A DNA stretch of 64,000 nucleotides from NCBI RefSeq assembly GCF_016735695.1, contig NZ_JAERQD010000021.1, positions 1-64,000 of the forward strand, written 5' to 3'. The notes beneath the pieces were generated by a model. That model was not told where the DNA came from. It did no database searches and was given only the letters and a program-made list of their open reading frames with translations. Positions 16,451 to 24,622 of this stretch are shown here, one piece after another (position 1 is the stretch's first letter; every line of letters starts with the position of its first letter). Made by a program: the position numbers and the translations under genes. This DNA comes from Microvirga zambiensis WSM3693. GTDB lineage: Bacteria > Pseudomonadota > Alphaproteobacteria > Rhizobiales > Beijerinckiaceae.

Positions 16451-18422
16451 GGCGCCCTCCCGCGTTGCGCCGCCGCCTCGTCGTCCGGGCGTAGTTGCGG
16501 AAGATGCGGAGGAAGTCGCCTCCATCAAGATGACGCCGGGCGACGAGCAGCTCGGCCACGGCCTCGACGAGGACGCGGTGCTCGCGCACCAGGGCGAGGG
16601 CGCAGGCGTAGAGCCGGCGCAGGTCCGCCTCGACCGTGCGCCGCAGCTCCGGGTCGAGGGCGACCAGCCCGAGCGCGGCCTCGGGGGAGGCGCGGTAGGC
16701 CAGGGTTTCGCCCAGCCCGAGCGCCCCGTGCAGGCTCGCGAGCAGGCCGGTGGCGATGGCCAGGTCCGAGGACGCGGAACCGCCGGCCCCGGACGACGCC
16801 CCGCCGCAGATCATCTCCTCCGCCGCGCGGCCGGCCAAGCCCACGATCACCATCATCTCCAGGTCGGCTCGCCGCAGCGCCGGATCGTAGGCCGAGCGGG
16901 TCAGGACATAGCCCCCGCCATGGCGGTCGACGAGGGAAATCGCGGTGACCTCGGCCGCGCCGGTCAGGTGCGCCACGCAGGCGTGCCCCGACTCGTGTAG
17001 CGCGCAGCGCCGCAGCGTCGCCGGCGAGCGGATCTCGGGTGGCGCGACCTCCGCGAGGAGGTCGGCGAAGGCCAGGGGGCGTCCTGCGGCGCGGGCCCGG
17101 CGCCGGGCGCCCTCGACCCAGGCCGCCGCCTGGGCGCCCGATGCGCCCTCGCCGAGCCGGGCGACCGCAGCCAGATCGGTCCCGGGCAGGTCGCCGCCGA
17201 GGTGCAGGCGCAGGATGCCGGCCAAGGCCGTCGCGTCCGGCGGCTGGATGCGGATGATCCGGGACAGGCGACCCGGCCGGACCAGGGCCTCGTCGAGCCT
17301 TTGGGGAAAGTTCGTCGCCCCCAGCACCACCAGTTTGGCGGTCGCCGTCGACAGGCTGCTATCGAGAGCCAAAAGCACGTGAGAAACCAAAGTTCCCCAC
17401 CACGGAGTGTCCCGCTGGATGAGGCTGGCCCGGTTGGGGAGGGCGTCGAGCTCATCGATGAAAAGCACGGCGGGAGCATGCGCGTTCGCCGCGGCGACGG
17501 CTTGGTCGAAGGACCTGAGGACGGAGTCGAGGTACGATCCCGCGGCGAACCAGGCGCTGACGGACGTCGTCACCAGCGGCAGGCCGGCGGTGCGGGCCAG
17601 GCTCCGCGCGAGCAGGCTCTTGCCCAGCCCTGGCGGGGACGCCAGCACGGCGCGGCGGTCGATGGCATCGAAGGCCAGCTCGCCCCGGCGCCACGCCTCG
17701 ATGTCAACGACCAGCCGGCGCGCCCAGGCCATCGCCTCGCCGTAGCCGCAGAGCTCGGACAGCAGCGGCGCCGCGGCCACGCCGGGATCGGTCAGGGCGC
17801 GTGCGCTGACCAACGCCTGGATCCGGCGGACACAGGAACCAGGTGAGGTCCGGAGGCGCACGGCGCTGCAAATTTCCTGATAATCGAGCCCGAGGCCTAG
17901 CGGCTCCGGCAGGCGGCGGGCGGTGCGCCCTGTCGCCGCCCGGATCACCCGGCGCAGGATCGCCGACGACGGATGTGGGATGGTGATCCGCAGGTCGGCC
18001 CCGCCGGTCAGCGTCGACGGCAGGTGCCTCTGCGGATCCGGCGCGACGCCGAGGATGCGGCCGCCACGGCCCAACACTTCCACGACCCCCTCGTTACCCC
18101 GGTCGGGCCGGTGGGACGCCCGATCCGTGCCGCTGCGGACGATGATCCGGTCCCACGACCCGAGGGACTCCGCCGCGCGCTCAACCGGCTCGACCCAGGC
18201 GGCGGAGGGCACGGCGATCACGACAGCGAGTGGCGTCGCCGTGGCGATGCGGCGCCGCGCCCGCCGGTCCAAGGCCGCGTCGAGGGCGTAATGGGCCAGG
18301 GCCTCCTCGGCGGGGACCGGCGGGACGATGGGCGGCAGGGACCGCCGCCCCGGGGCCGCATCCTCCAGTGTGAAATCATCGAATAAGGGATTGCTGTGGT
18401 TTGTGGTGTTGGTGTCGGGCAT
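16443..18422 (-). CDS. FtsH-like AAA-M41 zinc protease without membrane anchor
   Basis: A 659-aa protein from ATG 18422 (MPDTNTTNHS); an open frame about 285 codons longer upstream is compositional noise overlapping the next gene. Residues 1-240 are a divergent N-terminal domain without membrane helices. The AAA domain has Walker A SPPGLGKS at 262-269, Walker B FIDELDAL at about 321-328 and an Arg-finger region DEALVRPGRLSR. The M41 domain has HESGH at 476-480 and SASSDLAIAT as the third zinc ligand region, so both active sites look intact. FtsH has two N-terminal membrane helices; their absence suggests a soluble, regulated protease. It lies in a minus-strand run with a possible TnsA-fold protein, an HTH protein and an integrase. 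Confidence 0.85.
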   Translation of the reverse strand: MPDTNTTNHSNPLFDDFTLEDAAPGRRSLPPIVPPVPAEEALAHYALDAALDRRARRRIATATPLAVVIAVPSAAWVEPVERAAESLGSWDRIIVRSGTDRASHRPDRGNEGVVEVLGRGGRILGVAPDPQRHLPSTLTGGADLRITIPHPSSAILRRVIRAATGRTARRLPEPLGLGLDYQEICSAVRLRTSPGSCVRRIQALVSARALTDPGVAAAPLLSELCGYGEAMAWARRLVVDIEAWRRGELAFDAIDRRAVLASPPGLGKSLLARSLARTAGLPLVTTSVSAWFAAGSYLDSVLRSFDQAVAAANAHAPAVLFIDELDALPNRASLIQRDTPWWGTLVSHVLLALDSSLSTATAKLVVLGATNFPQRLDEALVRPGRLSRIIRIQPPDATALAGILRLHLGGDLPGTDLAAVARLGEGASGAQAAAWVEGARRRARAAGRPLAFADLLAEVAPPEIRSPATLRRCALHESGHACVAHLTGAAEVTAISLVDRHGGGYVLTRSAYDPALRRADLEMMVIVGLAGRAAEEMICGGASSGAGGSASSDLAIATGLLASLHGALGLGETLAYRASPEAALGLVALDPELRRTVEADLRRLYACALALVREHRVLVEAVAELLVARRHLDGGDFLRIFRNYARTTRRRRNAGGRHG

Positions 18423-18550
18423 GGCTGCCTCACAGGGTTGGGCGGGCATGCGGCGGCGTGCGCCGGGGAGGTCCCGCCGGTCGACCATTAGGGTCGGGCG
18501 CGTGCGGCTGGTCAGGAGGGCGCGGACGGCCCTCGCCGGGCGGAGGCCGG

Positions 18551-19156
18551 CTAAGGGTGGCGCCGACGTTTGACTGGGGTCTCCGGGCCGAGCGGCGCAC
18601 CGGTGAGATCGATCTCCAGCAGGTCGCGGCAGGCCAGCGCCAGGCAGACGACAACACCGTCGCCGGACGGCACCGCCCGGGCGGCCTCGGCCAGCGGCCG
18701 CGGGCCGCCCGCGAGCGCTTCCAGCACGCGGACCTGATCGGGGGCGGACACGGTCGCCCCGCGGCAGGCCCAGACGGCCCTGGCATTCATCAGCAGCGGT
18801 GACCCATGCACCTGCGGCGGACGGCGCCGTTCGTAGGCCACGCCGCGCTCGGCGTAAGCCGCCGCGACGGCCGCGTACCGGGGGCCCTCCATCGCGACGC
18901 GCGAGGGGTTCGGCACGTCGACGACGGTGACCCGCCCGCCCGCGATCAGATGCACATCCGGCTGGTGGGCCAGGACCTGACCCCCCACCCGGACGACGAC
19001 CGGGTCCGCCGGTGCGAGCGCGTCGACCGTGGGGTCGAGCGTCGCCAGGATCAGGGTGTCGAAAACCGCACGGCTGCGCACCGGGATCGGCGCCAACGTC
19101 TTGCCGCCCTCGAAGCGGGCGACGGGGGCGGGGCGGGTGATGAAGAACGATCCCAT
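18551..19156 (-). CDS. Hypothetical protein, possibly a degenerate TnsA-like endonuclease fold
   Basis: A 201-aa protein from ATG 19156. The arrangement resembles TnsA-type proteins: an N-terminal basic region, HQPDVHLIAGGRVTVVDVPN (in place of the PD ... E-x-K strand pair), then MEGPRYAAVAAAYAERGVAY (the helix after the active site). A C-terminal winged-helix-like VLEALAGGPRPLAEAARAVP leads to LLEIDLTGAPLGPETPV. The lysine of the nuclease motif is missing (VVDVPN), so cleavage is doubtful. It is the first gene of the run that leads through the AAA-protease to the integrase. The link to TnsA is from memory of family patterns and moderate at best. Confidence 0.5.
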   Translation of the reverse strand: MGSFFITRPAPVARFEGGKTLAPIPVRSRAVFDTLILATLDPTVDALAPADPVVVRVGGQVLAHQPDVHLIAGGRVTVVDVPNPSRVAMEGPRYAAVAAAYAERGVAYERRRPPQVHGSPLLMNARAVWACRGATVSAPDQVRVLEALAGGPRPLAEAARAVPSGDGVVVCLALACRDLLEIDLTGAPLGPETPVKRRRHP

Positions 19157-19599
19157 GGCGAACCTCGGACAAGTTCCGGCGCGCCCGGTCCGCGTTGGGG
19201 CGGCCGGGAGGGCCAGGCGCCCGCCTCCGGGGGGGTGGCGGGCTCAGGGTTTCGGGCGATACCTCGATTGAGAACAAAGACAGAACACTGGCCGGGCCGA
19301 GGGGTCAATGACGCGGATGAGGGAGTCCCCTGTCGGGGTAGGCCGATGGTCGGACGGCCGGGGGGTGCCGTCGCCTGGTTGAGCTGGCCAGCCTTTGGAC
19401 CACGTGCCTGTCAGTAGGAATGCTCTTGAACCTCGCCGGCGGGTTCGGCTCAGGGCACTTCCCAAAGATCCAACCTGTTTCGCCATTATATGCGCAGGCG
19501 CCTCGGCCATCGGCTGAGAAGGATTTTAGCCATAATCTGGATCATTCGCGGGTGGAGGATTGCACTTCCACAGGTATCTCATACCATTTGTGCGGGCAG
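19157..19599. other. Intergenic region upstream of the chaperone operon
   Basis: Divergent promoter region of about 440 bases between the TnsA-like gene (minus) and the GrpE-like gene (plus). I see no gene. The 28-nt element found at 29309 and 34087 is not present here. Confidence 0.4.
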
Positions 19600-19628
19600 A
19601 AAACGGCCGTGGATTCGCGGCCGTTTTT
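19600..19628 (+). terminator. Terminator-like hairpin in the leader of the chaperone operon
   Basis: AAAACGGCCG and CGGCCGTTTT form a perfect 10-bp stem with an 8-base loop, followed by another T. It ends 32 bases before the ATG of the GrpE-like gene, with no gene ending just upstream. It may be a transcriptional attenuator for the operon or a terminator for read-through from the left. Confidence 0.55.
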
Positions 19629-19660
19629 CGGTAAAGACAAGGGCTCAATAGAAGGCCATC

Positions 19661-20029
19661 ATGGACGACTGTGCAGATGTAAAGCGAGCCGACACGGCTC
19701 TTCTTGAGTTGGCATTGGAGGGCTGGCGGTTCCAGAAGCTTTTCACCAGGGCGATGTCCAAGTTGGATGCCGGTGAGTCGCTGCGTTTCGCCAATCAACA
19801 CCGCTACTTCGTAAAGCGGATCTCCGAATGCCTACATGCCGCGGGTATGCAGCTCGTAAGCCTGGAAGGCCAGCCCTATGATGTTGGCGCTGCCGTCACT
19901 GCGATCAACATCGCCGATTTCGGCCCCGACGACGAACTTGTCGTCGACCAGATGATCGAACCCATCGTGATGAACACATCGGGTCTGCTGCGGGCAGGAA
20001 CCGTGATGTTGCGTAAGGCAGACCAATGA
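19661..20029 (+). CDS. GrpE-like co-chaperone of the island Hsp70
   Basis: A 122-aa protein from ATG 19661 with GAAGG upstream. The C-terminal half (LEGQPYDVGAAVTAINIADF, then IEPIVMNTSGLLRAGTVMLR) follows the pattern of the GrpE beta domain: G-x-x-fDP ... I-x-x-x-G-x-x-L-R-x-A-x-V-x-L. The N-terminal half is helical. It overlaps the Hsp70 start by four bases (ATGA), so the two are coupled. GrpE proteins promote ADP release from Hsp70, and this short version lacks the long N-terminal coiled coil of housekeeping GrpE. I am fairly but not fully sure of the family. Confidence 0.65.
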   Translation: MDDCADVKRADTALLELALEGWRFQKLFTRAMSKLDAGESLRFANQHRYFVKRISECLHAAGMQLVSLEGQPYDVGAAVTAINIADFGPDDELVVDQMIEPIVMNTSGLLRAGTVMLRKADQ

Positions 20030-22521
20030 GCAGCTACGTCGGCATCGACCTCGGGACAACCAACAGCGCGATCTGCTCGTATGATGGTGAAGAGGTCCAC
20101 CTTTACAAGAGTCCGGATCAGACGGATGTCACGCCGTCAGCGATCTTCGTTGACCGCCGCGGCAACCGGTTCGTCGGCCTGCGCGCCTACAACAATGCCG
20201 CGCGAAGCCCTGACAATGCAGCTCTCCTGTTCAAGCGTGTCATCGGAACCTCCACCCCAGTGAAGCTGCCAGCGGTCGGCATCACCATGACACCTGAGGA
20301 ATGCTCCTCCGAAATCCTCAGGACGTTGTTCGGCTACCTGCCCGAGGCGATCCGCAACGACGAGGAAACCGGGACGGTCATCACCGTTCCGGCCGCGTTC
20401 AACCAGATGCAGAAGGACGCGACCATGGAGGCCGCGCGTGCGGCGGGGCTAGGTAAGGTCGCCCTGATGCAGGAGCCGGTCGCTGCCGTGATGAGCGTCA
20501 TGCGCAGTCGGAAAGGCGACGGCATCTTCCTCGTCTATGATCTCGGCGGCGGAACCTTGGACATCGCGATTGCCCAGAGCATCGGGGGGCGTGTGAGCCT
20601 CCTTGGCCAGGGTGGCATCCCGATGTGCGGAGGCCGGGACTTCGACCGGGTGATCGTCGATAACATCGTGAGCCCGTGGCTGCAAAAGGAGTTCGACCTG
20701 CCTGAGGGCTTCGTGAGCGACCCGCAGTACCGTCTCTTGCGGCGGATGGCCGAGCATGCCGCGGAGAAGGCGAAGATCGACCTGTCTAGCCGTGAGGAGG
20801 CGGTGATCTCAGCCTCCGAATCCGAGGTCGCGAGCAGGGATCTGGGCGGCGCCGAGATCTTCATTGACGTCCCTGTGACCCGCTCGCAGCTGGATGCTCT
20901 CATTGAGGAGCGGATCCAGCAGTCTGTGGCGGCCGCGCGGGAAACCATCGAGCAGGCCGGCCTCACGCCGCACGACATCGAGCGTATCGTCTTCGTAGGC
21001 GGTCCCACGCAGTACAAGCCCTTGCGCGACCGTGTGGCCTTCGAACTCGGGATTGCGCCCTCGACCGACGTCAACCCGATGACGGCGGTCGCCGCCGGAG
21101 CGGCCGTGTTTGCCGAGTCCATCGATTGGAGCACACAGAACAGGTCGCGCAAGACGGCCCGTGGCACCGTCAGTGCGGGAGCAGGCTTCCAGCTCACCAT
21201 CAACTACGCATCCCGGACGCCGGACCACAAGGCGAAGGTGGCGCTGAGGCTCGGCCAGGCGCCGTTGCCGGGCTCCGGCTTCCAGATCGACAGCCTGGAC
21301 ACCGGCTGGTCGTCGGGACGGGCCGAGTTGCGCGATGGGATTATCATGGAGGTTCCTCTCGCCAAGGCGGGAGACAACAGCTTCAAGATTTTTGTGTTCG
21401 ATCCATCCGGTGGCCCCATCGCCTTGGCCCAGGATCGGATCGTCATCACCCGGACAGCCGCCACGGTCGATGCGATCCCTGCGTCGCACTCCATCGGGGT
21501 CGAGGTTCGGGAAAGGATCGGAGGGCCGCTTGTCATCGACTATTTGGTCAAGGCAGGCGATCAACTGCCGGCTAAGGGGCAGCGCCGGTACAAGGCTGAG
21601 GAATCCCTGCGGGCCGGCTCGCCAGGCTCCCTCAAATTCAAGGTCTGGGAGGGCGACATCGTCCACCCGATTTCGAACAACAATTTCGTGGGCCTGTTCG
21701 AGGTCGCGGGGAGCGACTTTGACGACGGCGTGATCCCGGCGGGTGCCGACCTCCTCCTCGCCTATGAGATCAGCGACTCCGGCAACATCGACCTGGAGAT
21801 CTCGGTGCCCTGCATCGGCGGGTCGTTCCGGTCGGGACGGAACTTCTACTCCCGCCAATCGGCCATGATCGACTATAGTCAGGCGGCGCGACGCGTCCGT
21901 GAGGACGCGGAGGCGACAACCCGCCAGATCGCAGAAATCGCCGCCAGAGTGCATGACCCGAACCTCGACGAGGCCCAAAGCCGCGTGGACCGCGCCGCGG
22001 CTCTTTCCCCGGACGAAACCGATCCGGAGAAGGCCAAACAAGCGGCCGATGAGATCCAGGCGGCCAAACGTCTTCTCGCCGACGCCCGGAAGGCGAACAT
22101 CCGGGTGATCAGGCGGATCGAACTGGACGGCGTCGTCGAGATGTTCCATCGGACCGCAAGGCCGCACGCCAAACCATCCGAGGTCACGTCCTTCGAAAAC
22201 CTTCAGGCTTCCGCCGAACGTGTGCTCGGTGACCGGGGCCAGGAATTCGAGATGAAAATCCGTGAGCTCCGCTCGAAGGTTGTCGCCATCCTTGCACGAC
22301 AGGATTGGTTCATCGTGGACCGCTTCAACTGGTATGCCGAGGCGCCCCACCTCTTCAGCGACCAGGGGCTCTACGCCAAACTGGTGGAGGAGGGACGCAA
22401 AGCCCTGGCCGCCAATGATGTCGAACGGCTGCGCAACGTCGTCATCGGCCTCGACGTCAACAGGATCGCCTCGCCTGACGCGGACGACCTCGTCGCGGCA
22501 AGCAACATCATCGCGAACTGA
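20026..22521 (+). CDS. Hsp70-family protein (island-encoded DnaK paralogue)
   Basis: An 831-aa protein from ATG 20026. The actin-like ATPase domain shows phosphate-1 GIDLGTTNSAIC at residues 6-17, phosphate-2 VYDLGGGTLDIAIAQ and the adenosine motif VFVGGPTQYKPLRD. Next comes a beta-rich substrate-binding-like domain (about 380-620) and a long helical C-terminal part with SRVDRAAALSPDETDPEKAK. At 831 aa it is about 200 aa longer than DnaK and has no DnaK-type EEVD or GG tail. It lies between the GrpE-like gene and an AAA ATPase (one base gap), so it is part of a dedicated chaperone machine and not the housekeeping DnaK. Confidence 0.93.
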   Translation: MSSYVGIDLGTTNSAICSYDGEEVHLYKSPDQTDVTPSAIFVDRRGNRFVGLRAYNNAARSPDNAALLFKRVIGTSTPVKLPAVGITMTPEECSSEILRTLFGYLPEAIRNDEETGTVITVPAAFNQMQKDATMEAARAAGLGKVALMQEPVAAVMSVMRSRKGDGIFLVYDLGGGTLDIAIAQSIGGRVSLLGQGGIPMCGGRDFDRVIVDNIVSPWLQKEFDLPEGFVSDPQYRLLRRMAEHAAEKAKIDLSSREEAVISASESEVASRDLGGAEIFIDVPVTRSQLDALIEERIQQSVAAARETIEQAGLTPHDIERIVFVGGPTQYKPLRDRVAFELGIAPSTDVNPMTAVAAGAAVFAESIDWSTQNRSRKTARGTVSAGAGFQLTINYASRTPDHKAKVALRLGQAPLPGSGFQIDSLDTGWSSGRAELRDGIIMEVPLAKAGDNSFKIFVFDPSGGPIALAQDRIVITRTAATVDAIPASHSIGVEVRERIGGPLVIDYLVKAGDQLPAKGQRRYKAEESLRAGSPGSLKFKVWEGDIVHPISNNNFVGLFEVAGSDFDDGVIPAGADLLLAYEISDSGNIDLEISVPCIGGSFRSGRNFYSRQSAMIDYSQAARRVREDAEATTRQIAEIAARVHDPNLDEAQSRVDRAAALSPDETDPEKAKQAADEIQAAKRLLADARKANIRVIRRIELDGVVEMFHRTARPHAKPSEVTSFENLQASAERVLGDRGQEFEMKIRELRSKVVAILARQDWFIVDRFNWYAEAPHLFSDQGLYAKLVEEGRKALAANDVERLRNVVIGLDVNRIASPDADDLVAASNIIAN

Positions 22522-22522
22522 T

Positions 22523-23956
22523 ATGACGCTCGATCCCTGGCTTCCCATCGGCGCCCCGATCACCGAAGGCATCCGAGCGGGCCGTGTCATCGATACTGGC
22601 GAGGACTGGCAGATCCTCGCCGTCAATGGTGGCGGCCGCGCCTTGCTCGCACGGATGCCCCTTGCCGAACGATGGATCTCCAGTGGGGTCGTGGGCGAAG
22701 GCGAGATGCGCCCCTTCCGGTTCGGGGAGGTGTCGTTCCGGATGATCGATGGCGGATCGCAGCATACGCTATCGTCCCTGGCGAAGTGCCACTCCCCCAT
22801 GGACAAGGTGGAGGCGCTTGCCTTCGCTTCCGCGATCCGGGCGACCCGCGCCGCCGACCGAACCTCCTCTTTGGAGGATGGGATCTACATCGAGAAGCTA
22901 TCCCGGGTCTTGCCGGTGTACGGTGGCTCGCCAGGAGCCGACGATGCCTACGTCCTCGGCTCCTGGCTGACCGGAGGCCTGAGGGTATCGGTCCATCCCG
23001 TGTCGCGCATCCGCGGCTTGCTGAGTTGGCTGTCCCCCGAGCAGTTGCGGGAGATCGTTGAGGCCGCCGGCCTGGCGGTTGAAGGCATGGTCACGGAGGA
23101 CGCCGCGCTGAACGGTGAGCCGGACCCTCTGCGGCGCACCGGATCAGCCAGCAGCGGGCATGGGACAGGTCGCTTCAGCCTTCCTGGCCGGGCAGTCTTG
23201 GAAGACTTCTTCAATGACCATGTCATCGACGTCGTCCAGAACCGCGAACATTATCAGGCCCTCGGGATCGGCAATCCACCCGCCATCATCCTTGAGGGCC
23301 CTCCGGGATGCGGCAAGACCGTCGCGGTCGAAAAGCTTATCGATTTCCTCGGGTGGCCCAGTTTCAAGGTCGAGGCCGGCACCGTCGCCAGTCCGTACAT
23401 CCATGAAACGAGTCGGAAGATCTCGCAGCTTTTCGCCGAGGCCATTGATGCCGCTCCGTCCGTGATGGTCATCGACGAGATGGACGCTTTCCTGGCCGCC
23501 CGCGACGCCGGAGCCGCATCCCAGCATCGCGTCGAAGAGGTCGCGGAGTTTCTTCGTCAGATCCCCCAGGCCATCAAGGCCGGCGTCCTGATCATCGGGA
23601 TGACAAACCGTATCGACATGATCGACGCCGCTGTGCTGCGCCGGGGACGCTTCGATCATGTCATCAAGGTCGATTACGCCAACGTAGAGGAGATGCTGGC
23701 CCTGATGCAGTCGCTTCTCGATGGTGTGCCCATCGCGAGCGACGTCGACCTGAGTGCCCTTGCAATGCGATTGGCAGGGCGCCCGCTGTCGGACACCGCG
23801 TTCGCGGTTCGGGAAGGCGCCAGGCTAGCAGCCAAAGCCCGGAAAGCAGAGATCGATGCGGTGAGCCTCATGGCCGCCATCGCCTCGATCCCGGCCAGCG
23901 ACCGCGGCCCGGCACCGCGCAATCCGATAGGTTTCATCCAAGGATCCGTGTCATGA
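22523..23956 (+). CDS. AAA+ ATPase of the chaperone module
   Basis: A 477-aa protein from ATG 22523, one base after the Hsp70 stop. The N-terminal 230 residues are of unknown fold. The AAA domain has Walker A GPPGCGKT at about 258-265, Walker B VMVIDEMDAF at about 315-324, a sensor-1 region IIGMTNRIDMID and the Arg-finger-like AVLRRGRFDHVIK. The closest general class is the classic AAA group (Cdc48/FtsH/proteasomal ATPase). It has no protease domain. It probably remodels or loads substrates for the Hsp70. Its stop overlaps the next ATG. Confidence 0.9.
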   Translation: MTLDPWLPIGAPITEGIRAGRVIDTGEDWQILAVNGGGRALLARMPLAERWISSGVVGEGEMRPFRFGEVSFRMIDGGSQHTLSSLAKCHSPMDKVEALAFASAIRATRAADRTSSLEDGIYIEKLSRVLPVYGGSPGADDAYVLGSWLTGGLRVSVHPVSRIRGLLSWLSPEQLREIVEAAGLAVEGMVTEDAALNGEPDPLRRTGSASSGHGTGRFSLPGRAVLEDFFNDHVIDVVQNREHYQALGIGNPPAIILEGPPGCGKTVAVEKLIDFLGWPSFKVEAGTVASPYIHETSRKISQLFAEAIDAAPSVMVIDEMDAFLAARDAGAASQHRVEEVAEFLRQIPQAIKAGVLIIGMTNRIDMIDAAVLRRGRFDHVIKVDYANVEEMLALMQSLLDGVPIASDVDLSALAMRLAGRPLSDTAFAVREGARLAAKARKAEIDAVSLMAAIASIPASDRGPAPRNPIGFIQGSVS

Positions 23957-24618
23957 GTGGAGCGACATCCTCGAACGCCAAGAAGAGTGGGTTCGCCGGG
24001 CTTTCAGCAATGGCGTCCACCCTCCCGGCTGAGACGGCCGCTCCCACGACTGCACCGGCCCAAGCAAATCCGGTGCCCCAGCCCGCGGCAACGCATGCGA
24101 CGGCCCAACCGGCGTTCGAGCAACCAGGGTTTTGGACGTCTGGGCGGAAGTGGGCGGCGGTGGCGGTCGGTGCCATCGGCCTCATCACCGTCGTGAACAT
24201 GTCCCAGAAGACAACACAGACCAGGGCTCCGTCGAGCACTGTCGCCACCTCGCCAGGTGGCTATGCCCCCAGTCAGCCGTCCACCTATCCCTCGCCTCCC
24301 AGCAAGCCCGCTCCGACATCCAAGCCTGCCGTTGAGACCGTGTCGAGGCCTTCCGGCGCGCCGGGCCAGACGTTGAGCACCGCGGAACTGCGCTACTGCC
24401 TGACCGAGAAGATCCGCTTGGATCGCATGGAGATGCTGACAGACAACCGCATCTCTGCCCATGTGCGGAATTACAATGCCTTAGTGGGCGACTTCAACAC
24501 GCGGTGCGGGACCTACCGTTATCGCCAAAGAGACCTGGACTCCGCCCGGACCTCCGTCGAGGCCCAACGCTCGATCATCGAGGCTCAAGCCGCGGAGCAG
24601 ATCCGGAACTGGAGGTAG
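23953..24618 (+). CDS. Single-pass membrane protein of the chaperone module
   Basis: A 221-aa protein from ATG 23953 (ATGA overlap with the AAA gene). A Pro/Ala/Thr-rich N-terminal stretch of about 65 residues precedes one hydrophobic helix (KWAAVAVGAIGLITVVNM, about 67-84). A Pro/Ser/Thr-rich linker and a C-terminal helical domain follow: TAELRYCLTEKIRLDRMEML, NYNALVGDFNTRCGTYRYRQ. Two Cys residues, in LRYCL and TRCGT, are spaced as a possible disulphide pair if the domain is periplasmic. The protein may anchor the Hsp70/AAA complex at the inner membrane. I do not know a family name. Confidence 0.75.
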   Translation: MSGATSSNAKKSGFAGLSAMASTLPAETAAPTTAPAQANPVPQPAATHATAQPAFEQPGFWTSGRKWAAVAVGAIGLITVVNMSQKTTQTRAPSSTVATSPGGYAPSQPSTYPSPPSKPAPTSKPAVETVSRPSGAPGQTLSTAELRYCLTEKIRLDRMEMLTDNRISAHVRNYNALVGDFNTRCGTYRYRQRDLDSARTSVEAQRSIIEAQAAEQIRNWR

Positions 24619-24622
24619 CCTA

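Noticed and set aside
18423-19277. N-terminal extension of the AAA-M41 protease to a 944-aa protein
   Set aside because: The extra 285 residues are Arg/Pro/Gly noise in the shadow of the gene at 18551-19156; MPDTNTTNHS at 18422 is a normal start.
20809-22806. 665-codon minus-strand open frame
   Set aside because: It is antisense to the Hsp70 gene, whose motifs are unmistakable.
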